From: JAGLSB01 sp023135955
GTDB taxonomy: Bacteria > Bacteroidota > Bacteroidia > Bacteroidales > GCA-2748055
NCBI GenBank assembly: GCA_030673645.1
Contig: DAOVIO010000004.1
Location: 1 to 64,000, forward strand
DNA: 64,000 nucleotides
Direction of reading: 5' to 3'
Below are positions 1 through 8,395 of this stretch, piece by piece. The translations under genes were made by a program, and so were the position numbers. The notes below the pieces were generated by a model. It had not been told where the DNA came from, searched no databases, and worked only from the letters and a program-made list of their open reading frames with translations. How positions within the stretch are numbered: position 1 is the first letter of the stretch; each line of letters begins with the position of its first letter.

Positions 1-177
1 GATGCGGCAGCAGTATATGTAAATGCCTCTACAAGATTTACAGATGGGTATGAATTTGGATTTGGAGCCGAAATAGGAATCAGCACTCAGAAATTACATG
101 CACGCGGACCAATGGGGTTAAAAGAGTTAACCACCACAAAGTATATTATTTATGGTAACGGACAGATTCGTGCATAG
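1..177 (+). CDS. proA: Glutamate-5-semialdehyde dehydrogenase (ProA), C-terminal part
   Basis: The first 58 codons of the window are open and end in TAG. They carry the very conserved ProA C-terminus, including FGFGAEIGISTQKLHARGPM and a final YIIYGNGQIRA. ProA reduces gamma-glutamyl phosphate to glutamate-5-semialdehyde, the second step of proline synthesis, in the cytoplasm. The rest of the gene lies upstream of the window. The intergenic stretch that follows (178-322) shows no clear terminator. Identification rests on strong motif recall. Confidence 0.93.
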   Translation, partial: DAAAVYVNASTRFTDGYEFGFGAEIGISTQKLHARGPMGLKELTTTKYIIYGNGQIRA

Positions 178-322
178 TATTTCCCCGTAATAATATCAAC
201 AACCCTGTATAAAGGAGACCTGTTTTTTTATGCCATTGATTTAGTTTATCTAATTAATCGAGAGAGATCATCAAGTTTTCTATTTGAAAAGAAATGTTTA
301 TTTTTGAATTAAAATCAGAAGA

Positions 323-1600
323 ATGACAATATTAAATCATATAATAGAAGGATTTGGCGGATTTTCAAATAGGACAACGTTTGAGTTTCCGAAGGAAAAT
401 TCCACTTTAATTCTGGGAGTTAATGGTGCTGGTAAAACATCATTATTAAATTCAATTTATACTACAATTTCATATTGCATCTCAAGTATCATAGGAGTTA
501 ATCATCGGGAAATTGGTGTGTCTCAGAGCACAATATCAATTGGAAAGGAGCTTTCAGAAGTTATTAGTGAAATTCTACTTAAACAAGACGAATCCCCATT
601 AGAGATTGGGTATAAAATTCTTCAGAATGGTCAAATTAACTTAATAGGTAAAGAACAAAATGTAATAAGAAAGCATTTTATTCAACTTCATAAGGATTAT
701 GATTATGGAATATTACCATTGTTTAGATATTTTCAATCTGAAAAGAATATTGATAATGATAAAGGAATAGTTAGTTCTCAAAAATTCAATAAGCTGGAAA
801 ATAGAAATATTGGATATGCAGAAAATTATTCTCGAGGAATTTTAATAAAGGAAGTTACAAGTTTTCTAATAAATCAGGTTAATATAGAAAATCAAGCAAA
901 AGTTGATAAAAATAATTTAAATTATGAAACAAAAATAGGTGTTTTTTTAAGGACAACCCTAAATAATTTTACATCTTTACTTTATGGTCAGGGTGTTGAG
1001 GTAAAAGTAATGCCAAGTAAATTTTCCTCAGGGCAAAGTATTGTAATTGTTAAAAATGGTCTAGAATTAGAATTTTCACAATTATCAAGCGGAGAAAGAT
1101 ACATCTTTACATTAGTTTTAGAATTAGTATATAGAACAGTTGCTCTTAATCCCAGAATGAATGACTTTAAATCAGTACCAGGAATAGTTTTAATTGATGA
1201 AGTAGAAAATCACCTTCACCCAAGATGGCAGCTCACTATCGTTAAGGCTCTTGAGACATGTTTTCCTATGATTCAGTTCATTGTGAGCTCACACTCCCCA
1301 TTAATTGCATCATCTGTCAGAAACAACCAAATTATTGCCCTTAGTAATTTTGAAAAAATACCTATTTATGACATGCCTGATGTTTATAGTGGCACATCAG
1401 ATGAATTATTAGAAAAAATTCTACATTCAGACATTCAAATAAATGTATTTCAAAATGAGAGAGAAGAAATAGATTCATTAATCAACACATTTAAATTTGA
1501 TTTAGCAGAAAAGAAATTAGTTATATTAAAAGAACTCATTAAATCTAACCCTCAGTGGATTAAAGATTTTGAGAATAAAATATCATTTGGGAAAGCATGA
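323..1600 (+). CDS. ptuA: AAA/ABC-type ATPase, PtuA-like (Septu defence)
   Basis: A 425-residue soluble ATPase of the OLD/RecF-like type. Visible motifs are Walker A GVNGAGKTS (residues 32-40), an ABC signature LSSGERY (254-260), a hydrophobic Walker B with acidic pair GIVLIDEVENHLHP (287-300) and an H-loop SSHSP (322-326). The long insert between Walker A and the signature is typical of this group. Its 3' end overlaps the next gene by four bases (ATGA), so the two are translationally coupled. ATPase plus TIGR02646-like HNH protein is the known make-up of Septu anti-phage systems, where PtuA forms the ATP-binding scaffold for the PtuB nuclease. No reverse transcriptase lies beside it, so a retron version is not supported. 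Family assignment is inference from motifs and partner. Confidence 0.82.
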   Translation: MTILNHIIEGFGGFSNRTTFEFPKENSTLILGVNGAGKTSLLNSIYTTISYCISSIIGVNHREIGVSQSTISIGKELSEVISEILLKQDESPLEIGYKILQNGQINLIGKEQNVIRKHFIQLHKDYDYGILPLFRYFQSEKNIDNDKGIVSSQKFNKLENRNIGYAENYSRGILIKEVTSFLINQVNIENQAKVDKNNLNYETKIGVFLRTTLNNFTSLLYGQGVEVKVMPSKFSSGQSIVIVKNGLELEFSQLSSGERYIFTLVLELVYRTVALNPRMNDFKSVPGIVLIDEVENHLHPRWQLTIVKALETCFPMIQFIVSSHSPLIASSVRNNQIIALSNFEKIPIYDMPDVYSGTSDELLEKILHSDIQINVFQNEREEIDSLINTFKFDLAEKKLVILKELIKSNPQWIKDFENKISFGKA

Positions 1601-2241
1601 TTAGAATTATTAAGTCAAGAGAGCCTAAATGTTTAACAAAGTTAAAGGAAGACGAGAATAACTGCTATGATAATTTACAAGACAAATGCCTGACAATTAC
1701 TCGCCAGCTACTTTTTAAAGACCAAAAAGGGTTATGTGCATATTGTCAAAGTGTATTTAAGTTTACAGTATATATTGAGCACTTTATTGCGCAATCAGTA
1801 GACGATTCAAAAGAACTTGATTATTCAAATTTCCTAGGTGTATGTTCGGGTAAGTATTATCTTGATAAGAAAACAGGAAAGCATATTGAATATTGCAGTC
1901 GTTCAAGAGGGAATAAAGAATTATTTATAAATCCAGAATTAAACTCTTGTATATCAACAATATATTATGATGAGAAAAATAAGATCCGCTCAAATAATAG
2001 ACAATATGATTCAGATATAAATGTAATACTAAACTTAAATTTTAAAGAGATTTGTGATGATAGAAATAAGGCATTTAACAATCTAATAAAAAGTATTTTT
2101 GATTTGGGCTTAAATTTGAATTTGACCAAGCTAGATATTTATAGAAAAGCCATTATATCCTTAAATAACAAACCAATAGAGTTTGTGGGCTTTCTAGTGT
2201 ATAAATTACAAAAATTAATTGATTTTCATTTAAGTAATTAA
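1597..2241 (+). CDS. ptuB: HNH nuclease, PtuB-like (Septu defence)
   Basis: A 214-residue protein whose start overlaps the stop of the ATPase gene by four bases. The pattern CAYC (residues 47-50), IEHF (60-63), LDYSNFLGVCSG (74-85), then a Cys at 100 and FINPEL (110-115) is that of TIGR02646-type HNH endonucleases, a beta-beta-metal fold with zinc-binding cysteines. In Septu systems this partner degrades DNA on infection and is held by the PtuA ATPase. The C-terminal 80 residues are helical with no recognised motif. The gene has low GC like its partner. Role is inferred from family and pairing; activity has not been shown. Confidence 0.82.
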   Translation: MIRIIKSREPKCLTKLKEDENNCYDNLQDKCLTITRQLLFKDQKGLCAYCQSVFKFTVYIEHFIAQSVDDSKELDYSNFLGVCSGKYYLDKKTGKHIEYCSRSRGNKELFINPELNSCISTIYYDEKNKIRSNNRQYDSDINVILNLNFKEICDDRNKAFNNLIKSIFDLGLNLNLTKLDIYRKAIISLNNKPIEFVGFLVYKLQKLIDFHLSN

Positions 2242-2306
2242 TTACTTGTGCCAATGTCCTATGAAAATTTATTCATATTGGAACCAAAGAATGGAAATAA
2301 CACAGA

Positions 2307-3518
2307 TTAATTATTAAACACAATTCTCAGCCTTGTTTCTTCAGCACTATAAACCCCAAATCGTATGGGCGGAATCCATAGCGGGCCCTCGTCAACAAGC
2401 CGAATAGCTTCTTTGCTAAATGCCGTATCCGGACTTTCAATTATCCTGAAATGATCAGCTTTGCCACCCTCATCAAGGATAAATTTTAGAAAAACAACAG
2501 CCTTTTCTTGTTCTGGAAAATTTTCGGGAAAACGAATATTCTTTTTGATGTATTTACGGTATTTTTTAATTCCTATTACCGGGCTTGCTGGAATATATTC
2601 GGGTTCAAGAAACATTTTTTCTTTGACCGTTTCGAGATCGGTTTCTACACCACCCGACACATGAGAATAGGAGAAGGAATCTGATTGAAAAGTATTATAG
2701 CCCTCATTATTGGCAACAGCAAATTCTTCAGTACTCATTGAAACAGGAATGGCCGCTTTTTTTGCGCGGGAAGAAGATTTTTGGCTGGCAAAGGCTGTTT
2801 CAACGGCTTCGGTCATAGGTATAGAAATTTCTTCAGATTTTGTCGAAGCCTCTTCTTCAAATTCCTGAAAAGCAAACTCTTCTGTAGTCTCTTCCGTAAG
2901 TATTTCTTCATCATCATTAAATTCCAGGGATAATCCAGCTGTATTTTCATCCTGGATCACAACTAAAGTTTCTACTAAAGGAACACTTGCTACATCGATA
3001 GCTTTCTCTTCAGAAAGAATTGTCCTGGTATTATCTGAAGCAGATTCTGATTTATCCTCATCAATTTCTGACACAATTAACTCTTTATCAATAGAAGTGG
3101 GTTGATTCAGGATTGGGGCCTCAGCAGGAACGGCATCTGATTTTTCTGTTTGCATATTTGCCTCCTCAATAGATTCTGAAACCTGAAAGTTTTCGGGAAG
3201 CTCCTCAATCTGTTTGTCAAAAATTAGTAAATAACTTATGGAAAGAGTCAGAATTACAGCAATTCCGGCTACCATCCTGTATATCATAATGCGGTTAGTT
3301 CGTTTTAAACGACGAGTCAATTGTCGGTCAAGTTGTTTCATGTCGACTTCTAATTCTTCGGGGGAAAGAAATTGAAAACCCTCCATTGCTTCCCGCTCAA
3401 AAGGATCTCTTTCCAGATTTCTCTCAAAGGCATTTCTTTCGCGACCCCTTAGAAGATCCCTGAAGTAATCAATGAATTTACTGATCGAAGAATTAATATT
3501 TCCCTTATTGCCTGACAT
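2307..3518 (-). CDS. Membrane protein with C-terminal TonB domain, anti-sigma-like
   Basis: A 403-residue protein. The N-terminus is cytoplasmic-looking, basic and Arg-rich, with a region (residues 20-75) resembling the short anti-sigma segments found beside ECF factors. One membrane helix follows at about 78-100 (RMVAGIAVILTLSISYLLIF), then a long acidic, Glu/Thr/Ser-rich periplasmic linker of about 200 residues. The C-terminal 90 residues look like a TonB_C domain (KYIKKNIRFP, VFLKFILDEGGKADHFRI). The start overlaps the end of the sigma factor gene by 14 bases, so the two are co-transcribed. Likely roles are sensing at the envelope and control of that sigma factor, or energy transduction; the sequence does not decide. 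Confidence 0.7.
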   Translation of the reverse strand: MSGNKGNINSSISKFIDYFRDLLRGRERNAFERNLERDPFEREAMEGFQFLSPEELEVDMKQLDRQLTRRLKRTNRIMIYRMVAGIAVILTLSISYLLIFDKQIEELPENFQVSESIEEANMQTEKSDAVPAEAPILNQPTSIDKELIVSEIDEDKSESASDNTRTILSEEKAIDVASVPLVETLVVIQDENTAGLSLEFNDDEEILTEETTEEFAFQEFEEEASTKSEEISIPMTEAVETAFASQKSSSRAKKAAIPVSMSTEEFAVANNEGYNTFQSDSFSYSHVSGGVETDLETVKEKMFLEPEYIPASPVIGIKKYRKYIKKNIRFPENFPEQEKAVVFLKFILDEGGKADHFRIIESPDTAFSKEAIRLVDEGPLWIPPIRFGVYSAEETRLRIVFNN

Positions 3519-4080
3519 TTTTACTTTCTAAACAAATTTTCAAATTTCTTTTACCATTTTGCAAGAAGCTCTTCACTTTTTTTTCTTCCAGCTTTAAAAT
3601 ATCGCAGATTTCTTTATACGACCTCTCCTCAAGATAGAATAACTGAATACATTTTTGCTGTTCATTCTTTAAGTTTTCAATACATTCAAGAAGAACTTTG
3701 TTTAAATCTGCCCTATCTTCATCAATAGGATGCAATTCCTCATCAGATTCCATAAAAATTTCTTGCTCTATACAGAATTTTTTATTTTGTTCCCCTCTGG
3801 TTTTTTCAGTTCGGAGATGCATTAGACAATGATTTTTCGAAACTACATATAACCAGCTTTTGAAATTCTTAATATCATTTTTTGGAATTTCAGTGATCAA
3901 CTTTTCGAAAATTTGCATTACCGCATCCTTAGAATCTTCTCTGTCCTGTAAATATTTTAAACAAACCCCATAAACCAGGTGCATATATCTATTATAAAGC
4001 TCTCCAAGAAGATCGAGATTGCCACTTTCCCGAAAGCTTTGTAGTAAATAATCGTCGGTATGTTGTTCTTTTTTTTTCAA
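3505..4080 (-). CDS. RNA polymerase sigma factor, ECF subfamily
   Basis: A 191-residue sigma-70 family protein. Region 2 is visible around residues 20-95 (LYNRYMHLVYGVCLKYLQD, then a W-containing SWLYVVSKNHCLMHLR), and region 4 lies near 135-185 (QQKCIQLFYLEERSYKEICD, a helix-turn-helix). The acidic linker between regions 2 and 4 is normal for the Bacteroidota group. It is the first gene of a two-gene unit with the TonB-C membrane protein. The VWA protein encoded divergently at 4803 is a common companion of this pair and may be in its regulon; that is inference. Confidence 0.85.
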   Translation of the reverse strand: MKKKEQHTDDYLLQSFRESGNLDLLGELYNRYMHLVYGVCLKYLQDREDSKDAVMQIFEKLITEIPKNDIKNFKSWLYVVSKNHCLMHLRTEKTRGEQNKKFCIEQEIFMESDEELHPIDEDRADLNKVLLECIENLKNEQQKCIQLFYLEERSYKEICDILKLEEKKVKSFLQNGKRNLKICLESKNVRQ

Positions 4081-4133
4081 AACATGAATATTCTAATATA
4101 CGACTTTTACCAATGATTGAACAAGGTCACTCT

Positions 4134-4181
4134 GAACGACGTCATCCTGAACTTGATTCAGGATCAGGTCAGGATCTTGCC
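4134..4181 (+). repeat. Left arm of 48-bp inverted repeat around GIY-YIG gene
   Basis: This 48-base stretch is the reverse complement of 4581-4628 with only two mismatches (46 of 48). It contains the phrase CATCCTGAACTTGATTCAGG followed by a second GGATC block, so each arm has internal dyad character as well. Together the arms enclose a broken GIY-YIG gene. Confidence 0.9.
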
Positions 4182-4239
4182 TCAACCCATACAAACCAAT
4201 TCTGAGTTCGCCATGATCAACACATGGTTCCATCTATAA

Positions 4240-4549
4240 CTAGTCCTCCTCTTCCACACCGTCAAACCAATCCCCCGCCAAATCAGCAAGCTCCGGATTT
4301 TCCTTTTTTATTAGTTCCCACTTCCAATCTTTATGCCATCTTTTTAATTGCTTTTCACGATCAATCGCATTTTGCATTCCCATTTATTCGTTCAAAATAT
4401 ATCAGGTCTGTTAAGTTATATTTAGATGTAAAAACAGAGCCAACACCACTTTTATGCGCCTTAACCCTATGTTCAAGTTCGCTTGTTACTCCAATGTATA
4501 TTGTTGTTCTGTTCTTATTACTCATTATATATACAAATCCTTCTTTCAT
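4240..4549 (-). pseudogene. GIY-YIG endonuclease-domain protein, frameshifted
   Basis: Reading leftwards from ATG at 4549 gives GFVYIMSNKNRTTIYIGVT, the GIY-YIG core, then FTSKYNLTDLIYFE. The frame then stops at a TGA near 4361. In the neighbouring frame the expected C-terminus continues at once as AIDREKQLKRWHKDWKWELI and ends at TAG (4240-4242). One base change in length near 4370 restores a normal protein of about 100 residues of the small YhbQ/UPF0213-like class. The break is either a recent mutation or a sequencing error. The gene sits inside a near-perfect 48-bp inverted repeat, which suggests the whole is a small mobile unit. Confidence 0.85.
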
Positions 4550-4580
4550 AATGTAATATATTGACCTTTGCCCGGTTCCT

Positions 4581-4628
4581 GGCAGGATCCTGATCTGATC
4601 CTGAATCAAGTTCAGGATGACGTCGTTC
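4581..4628 (-). repeat. Right arm of 48-bp inverted repeat around GIY-YIG gene
   Basis: Reverse complement of 4134-4181 with two mismatches. It is followed by two further partial copies of AGGATGACGTCGTTCA-type sequence up to about 4662, so this end of the unit carries short tandem duplications. The start of the GIY-YIG frame (4549) is 31 bases inside this arm. Confidence 0.9.
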
Positions 4629-4802
4629 AGGATGACATCGATTAGGATGACGTCGTTCAAGAAAAAATTGGCCGTCTAGATATTATCTAAGGCGCAATAA
4701 TACAGCCAAATACGCGACATTGCCACCAAAAAAACAATTTTTTTTATGGAATTTCAATTCCCCCTGCATCCTACATGTGAAGTTAAACAAAAACTAAATG
4801 TC

Positions 4803-6683
4803 ATGAGAAAAATTATTGCATATTTCGTAATTCTGTTAATCACAAGCATGAGCATACAGGCTCAAAGTAGGACTATAACAGGTACCGTTAGTGATGAACA
4901 AGGAACAGTGCTCGTAGGAGCATCTGTAAAAGTTAAGGGGAAAAATCTAAAAACACTTACAAATTATCAGGGTAAGTATAGTATTCAGGTTAGCTCCGGA
5001 CACACTCACTTAATATTCTCTTTCATCGGATTTGAAAGTCGTGATGTAAAAATTTCGGGTCGTTCAATAATCAATGTTAAGCTAAAGTACTCCAAAATGG
5101 AAATGGATGAAGAGATATCAACCAGTGTTGAGGAATTATCCCGACCAAAATTGGACAATATAAGAGGCTACACCGGAAAAAAAATAATGCATGAATCACA
5201 GGCCATGTATTTTGCTGATGGCGCTTCTGTCGATTATTATCAAGTTCAGTTTAACACAGAAGGCTATTCAACTATTCATGAAAACGGATATAAAAACGTT
5301 AACAACGCACCACTTTCAACATTTTCAATTGATGTAGACAGAGCTTCTTATTCTAATGTTCGAAGATTCCTGAATAGTGGACAAATGCCACCAAAAGATG
5401 CGGTAAGAATAGAGGAGATGATCAACTATTTCTCTTATAATTATATTGAGCCGGAAGACGAACACCCTTTTTCTGTCAGTACCGAACTTTCTGTTTGTCC
5501 CTGGAATACTAAACATCAGTTATTACATGTAGGATTAAAAGGGATGGATATTGATAAAGATGAATTGCCTGCATCCAACCTGGTATTTTTAATTGATGTG
5601 TCAGGATCTATGAATTCCCAAAATAAACTTGGACTTTTAAAGTCTGCATTTAAAATGCTGGTTAATCAACTTCGAGCTGAAGATAAAGTATCCATAGTAG
5701 TTTATGCCGGTGCTGCCGGACTCGTTTTGGAACCAACCTCTGGAAGTAATAAGCAGAAAATTCTTGAATCAATTGAAAGACTTAGTGCAGGCGGATCTAC
5801 TGCCGGTGGAGCAGGCCTGGCGCTTGCTTATAAAACAGCGACAGAGAATTTTATTGAGGATGGCAATAACCGGATTATTCTAGCTACTGACGGTGATTTT
5901 AATGTAGGAGCTTCTTCTAATGCAGAAATGGAGAGAATGATTGAAAAAGAGAGAGAAAAAGGTATCTATATGACCGTCCTTGGATTTGGAATGGGCAATT
6001 ACAAAGACGACAAAATGGAGATAATTGCCGATAAGGGGAATGGGAATTATGCCTATATCGATAATATCCAGGAGGCAAGGAAAGTACTTGTTAATGAATT
6101 TGGCGGAACTTTATTCACTATTGCCAAAGATGTAAAATTCCAATTGGAGTTTAATCCGCAAAGAGTAAAAGCCTACCGTTTAATAGGATATGAGAACAGA
6201 TTGTTAAACGATGAAGATTTTAACGACGATAAAAAAGATGCAGGCGAAATGGGTGCCGGACATACGGTTACTGCTCTTTATGAAATTATCCCCGCCGGAT
6301 CTGACGAAAGTATTTATAAGATAGATCCGTTGAAGTATCAGGAAAATAAAGATGCAAAAGAGATCCGTCCCGACAAAAACGCAGAACTGCTTACCATAAA
6401 ACTTCGTTACAAAAAACCAGACGGATTTAAAAGCATCCTGATTGAAAGATCGGTTCAGGGCAAGATCAAAGATAGAAATGAGCTTTCAGCAAACTTCAGA
6501 TTTAGTGCAGCAGTTGCAGAATTCGGACTTCTTCTCAGAGATTCTGAATTCAAAGCAAACGCCAGCCTCGAACAGGTTGTTGAGCTTGCAAAAAGTGCAA
6601 AAGGAGAAGATGAAAAAGGATACCGGTCTGAGTTTATAAAGCTGGTTCAGGCAACCGGCGGACTTGCAAAATTAGAGAATTAA
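4803..6683 (+). CDS. Secreted VWA-domain protein with carboxypeptidase-like N-terminal domain
   Basis: The chosen ATG at 4803 begins a clean signal peptide (MRKIIAYFVILLITSMSIQA); the upstream in-frame ATG at 4746 would bury it. After cleavage comes a beta-sandwich of the carboxypeptidase-regulatory/CarboxypepD type (ITGTVSDEQGTVLVGASVKV), common in Bacteroidota envelope proteins. A VWA domain follows with a MIDAS-type DVSGS motif in LVFLIDVSGSMNSQNKLGLL, and a C-terminal DUF3520-like part, as in YfbK-like proteins. About 626 residues. It is divergent from the ECF sigma/TonB-C pair and followed by a good terminator. Function is unproven; metal-dependent protein binding outside the inner membrane is the best guess. 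Confidence 0.85.
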   Translation: MRKIIAYFVILLITSMSIQAQSRTITGTVSDEQGTVLVGASVKVKGKNLKTLTNYQGKYSIQVSSGHTHLIFSFIGFESRDVKISGRSIINVKLKYSKMEMDEEISTSVEELSRPKLDNIRGYTGKKIMHESQAMYFADGASVDYYQVQFNTEGYSTIHENGYKNVNNAPLSTFSIDVDRASYSNVRRFLNSGQMPPKDAVRIEEMINYFSYNYIEPEDEHPFSVSTELSVCPWNTKHQLLHVGLKGMDIDKDELPASNLVFLIDVSGSMNSQNKLGLLKSAFKMLVNQLRAEDKVSIVVYAGAAGLVLEPTSGSNKQKILESIERLSAGGSTAGGAGLALAYKTATENFIEDGNNRIILATDGDFNVGASSNAEMERMIEKEREKGIYMTVLGFGMGNYKDDKMEIIADKGNGNYAYIDNIQEARKVLVNEFGGTLFTIAKDVKFQLEFNPQRVKAYRLIGYENRLLNDEDFNDDKKDAGEMGAGHTVTALYEIIPAGSDESIYKIDPLKYQENKDAKEIRPDKNAELLTIKLRYKKPDGFKSILIERSVQGKIKDRNELSANFRFSAAVAEFGLLLRDSEFKANASLEQVVELAKSAKGEDEKGYRSEFIKLVQATGGLAKLEN

Positions 6684-6731
6684 AAATATGGTGGAAAATC
6701 CACCTGACTTTCGGTATATTGGTTTTAAAGG

Positions 6732-6761
6732 CCGCCTTGGAAATTTCTGAGGCGGTTTTTT
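6732..6761 (+). terminator. Rho-independent terminator after VWA gene
   Basis: Stem CCGCCT / AGGCGG (6732-6737 and 6750-6755) with a 12-base loop, followed directly by six T. It lies about 50 bases after the VWA stop codon on the same strand. Confidence 0.8.
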
Positions 6762-6934
6762 ATAAGAGCAATTCCTACAGCAATGAAGATAATTACTTGA
6801 TTTATACTTGCCATGGAAAAAAAAGCACAATAATTTAACTCTTGATAATTTACCGGGACATTTCAGTTATATTAGTACCTGCAATGGAAAATTTTGATAG
6901 GAGATATTAGTCTGAAATATTTAAAATAAATAAT

Positions 6935-8011
6935 ATGCACAAATCGCAGAAAAGATTATCATTCTTAGATCGGTATCTCACAATCTGGATATTTTCAGCA
7001 ATGTTGGTTGGTGTTTTTTCAGGATATTTATTTCCTGATATAGCTGCATTTTGGAACGGAATGAGTCGGGGAACGACAAATATTCCAATTGCAATTGGAC
7101 TGATAATAATGATGTATCCACCCCTTGCGAAGGTTCGTTATGAAGAGCTGAAAGATGTCTTTCGCAACCGTAAAGTCTTACTTCTGTCTTTAGTACAAAA
7201 CTGGATTATTGGTCCAATTCTGATGTTTGTTCTTGCAATAGTTTTTCTTCGTGATTATCCTCATTATATGGCCGGATTAATTTTAATTGGTCTGGCAAGA
7301 TGCATCGCTATGGTTATAGTATGGAACGATCTGGCAAAAGGCGATACGGAATATGCAGCTGGATTGGTTGCTTTTAATTCTATTTTTCAGGTTATCTTCT
7401 TTTCGTTCTATGCCTATGTATTTATAACGGTCCTGCCGGGATGGTTAGGGCTCGAATCTTTCGAAGTAGATGTCACTATCGGACAAATTGCGAAAAGCGT
7501 TTTCATTTATCTTGGGATTCCATTTATTGCCGGGTTTTTAACAAGATTTATACTTATTCGTGTAAAAACAAAAGAATGGTATCATAGAAAATTCATTCCA
7601 AAAATTAGTCCGCTGACACTGATAGCCTTGCTTTTTACCATTTTGGTAATGTTTTCACTAAAGGGAGAATATATTGTCAAAATACCTCTTGATGTAGTCC
7701 GGATTGCCATTCCGCTGGTGATTTATTTTGTAATTATGTTTTTGCTTTCTTTTTTTATGGGGAAAAAGATTGGGGCGAATTATCCAATTACCACCACTAT
7801 TGCTTTTACATCAGCCAGTAACAATTTTGAATTAGCAATTGCCGTTGCCATTGCCGTTTTTGGTATTAACTCAGGCGAGGCTTTTGCAGCAGTGATCGGG
7901 CCGCTGGTTGAAGTGCCGGTTTTGATATTACTTGTAAATGTTGCACTGAAATTTCAAAAGAAGTATTTTGTAGATGAAGGGGAATCGGTAGTTGTGAGCG
8001 AGAAGGGTTAA
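6935..8011 (+). CDS. acr3: Arsenite efflux permease, ACR3 family
   Basis: A 358-residue integral membrane protein with about ten hydrophobic helices. Diagnostic stretches are GLIIMMYPPLAKVRYEEL and GLARCIAMVIVWNDLAKGD, the latter holding the conserved transport cysteine of ACR3, and TIAFTSASNNFELAIAVAI near the C-terminus. ACR3 exports arsenite using the proton motive force. The next gene begins 11 bases later and encodes a Cys-rich protein often found in metal-resistance loci. This short plus-strand operon is separate from the arsR/arsF/arsG operon 10 kb away. No arsenate reductase is seen next to it. Confidence 0.93.
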   Translation: MHKSQKRLSFLDRYLTIWIFSAMLVGVFSGYLFPDIAAFWNGMSRGTTNIPIAIGLIIMMYPPLAKVRYEELKDVFRNRKVLLLSLVQNWIIGPILMFVLAIVFLRDYPHYMAGLILIGLARCIAMVIVWNDLAKGDTEYAAGLVAFNSIFQVIFFSFYAYVFITVLPGWLGLESFEVDVTIGQIAKSVFIYLGIPFIAGFLTRFILIRVKTKEWYHRKFIPKISPLTLIALLFTILVMFSLKGEYIVKIPLDVVRIAIPLVIYFVIMFLLSFFMGKKIGANYPITTTIAFTSASNNFELAIAVAIAVFGINSGEAFAAVIGPLVEVPVLILLVNVALKFQKKYFVDEGESVVVSEKG

Positions 8012-8022
8012 AATTATAAATC

Positions 8023-8232
8023 ATGAAGGTATTCCAGCTTAAATCGACCATTACTTGTCCTGTGTGCGGACATACAAAAGAAGAAATTATGCCGGAAGAC
8101 TCTTGTCAATTTTTCTATGACTGCGAAAACTGTAAAACAATTATTAAACCTAAAAAAGGCGACTGTTGCGTTTATTGTTCTTATGGAACAGTAAAGTGTC
8201 CTCCCATTCAGGCTGGCGAAAAGTGTTGTTAG
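8023..8232 (+). CDS. GDCCVxC-domain Cys-rich small protein
   Basis: A 69-residue protein with nine cysteines: CPVC, CENC, the hallmark GDCCVYCSYGTVKCPP, and a CC C-terminus. The family is known as GDCCVxC-domain (seleno)proteins, in some of which one Cys is replaced by selenocysteine; here all are plain Cys codons. It follows acr3 by 11 bases and is surely co-transcribed. Cysteine pairs suggest soft-metal or metalloid binding in the cytoplasm, an inference from composition and context. The start ATG is well placed and no alternative fits. Confidence 0.82.
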   Translation: MKVFQLKSTITCPVCGHTKEEIMPEDSCQFFYDCENCKTIIKPKKGDCCVYCSYGTVKCPPIQAGEKCC

Positions 8233-8395
8233 TGAAATTATTTAAAATATCAATCCTTTTTGCCATTGACGGTTGTGATAATAAATGTGGTTTAATTCTC
8301 AGACACTTCAAGTTGAAAATTAATTTATTTGTAGTGCAAACACCTTATAACATCTAGATGGCTCTGCTTAGGGGTGATATATTCAAAATGTGTTA

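Noticed and set aside
323..2241. Retron with PtuAB effector
   Set aside because: No reverse transcriptase frame or msr/msd-like inverted repeat was found in the bases before or after the pair.
4224..4556. 110-residue plus-strand frame opposite the GIY-YIG remnant
   Set aside because: Antisense shadow; the minus strand shows clear GIY-YIG motifs in two joined frames.
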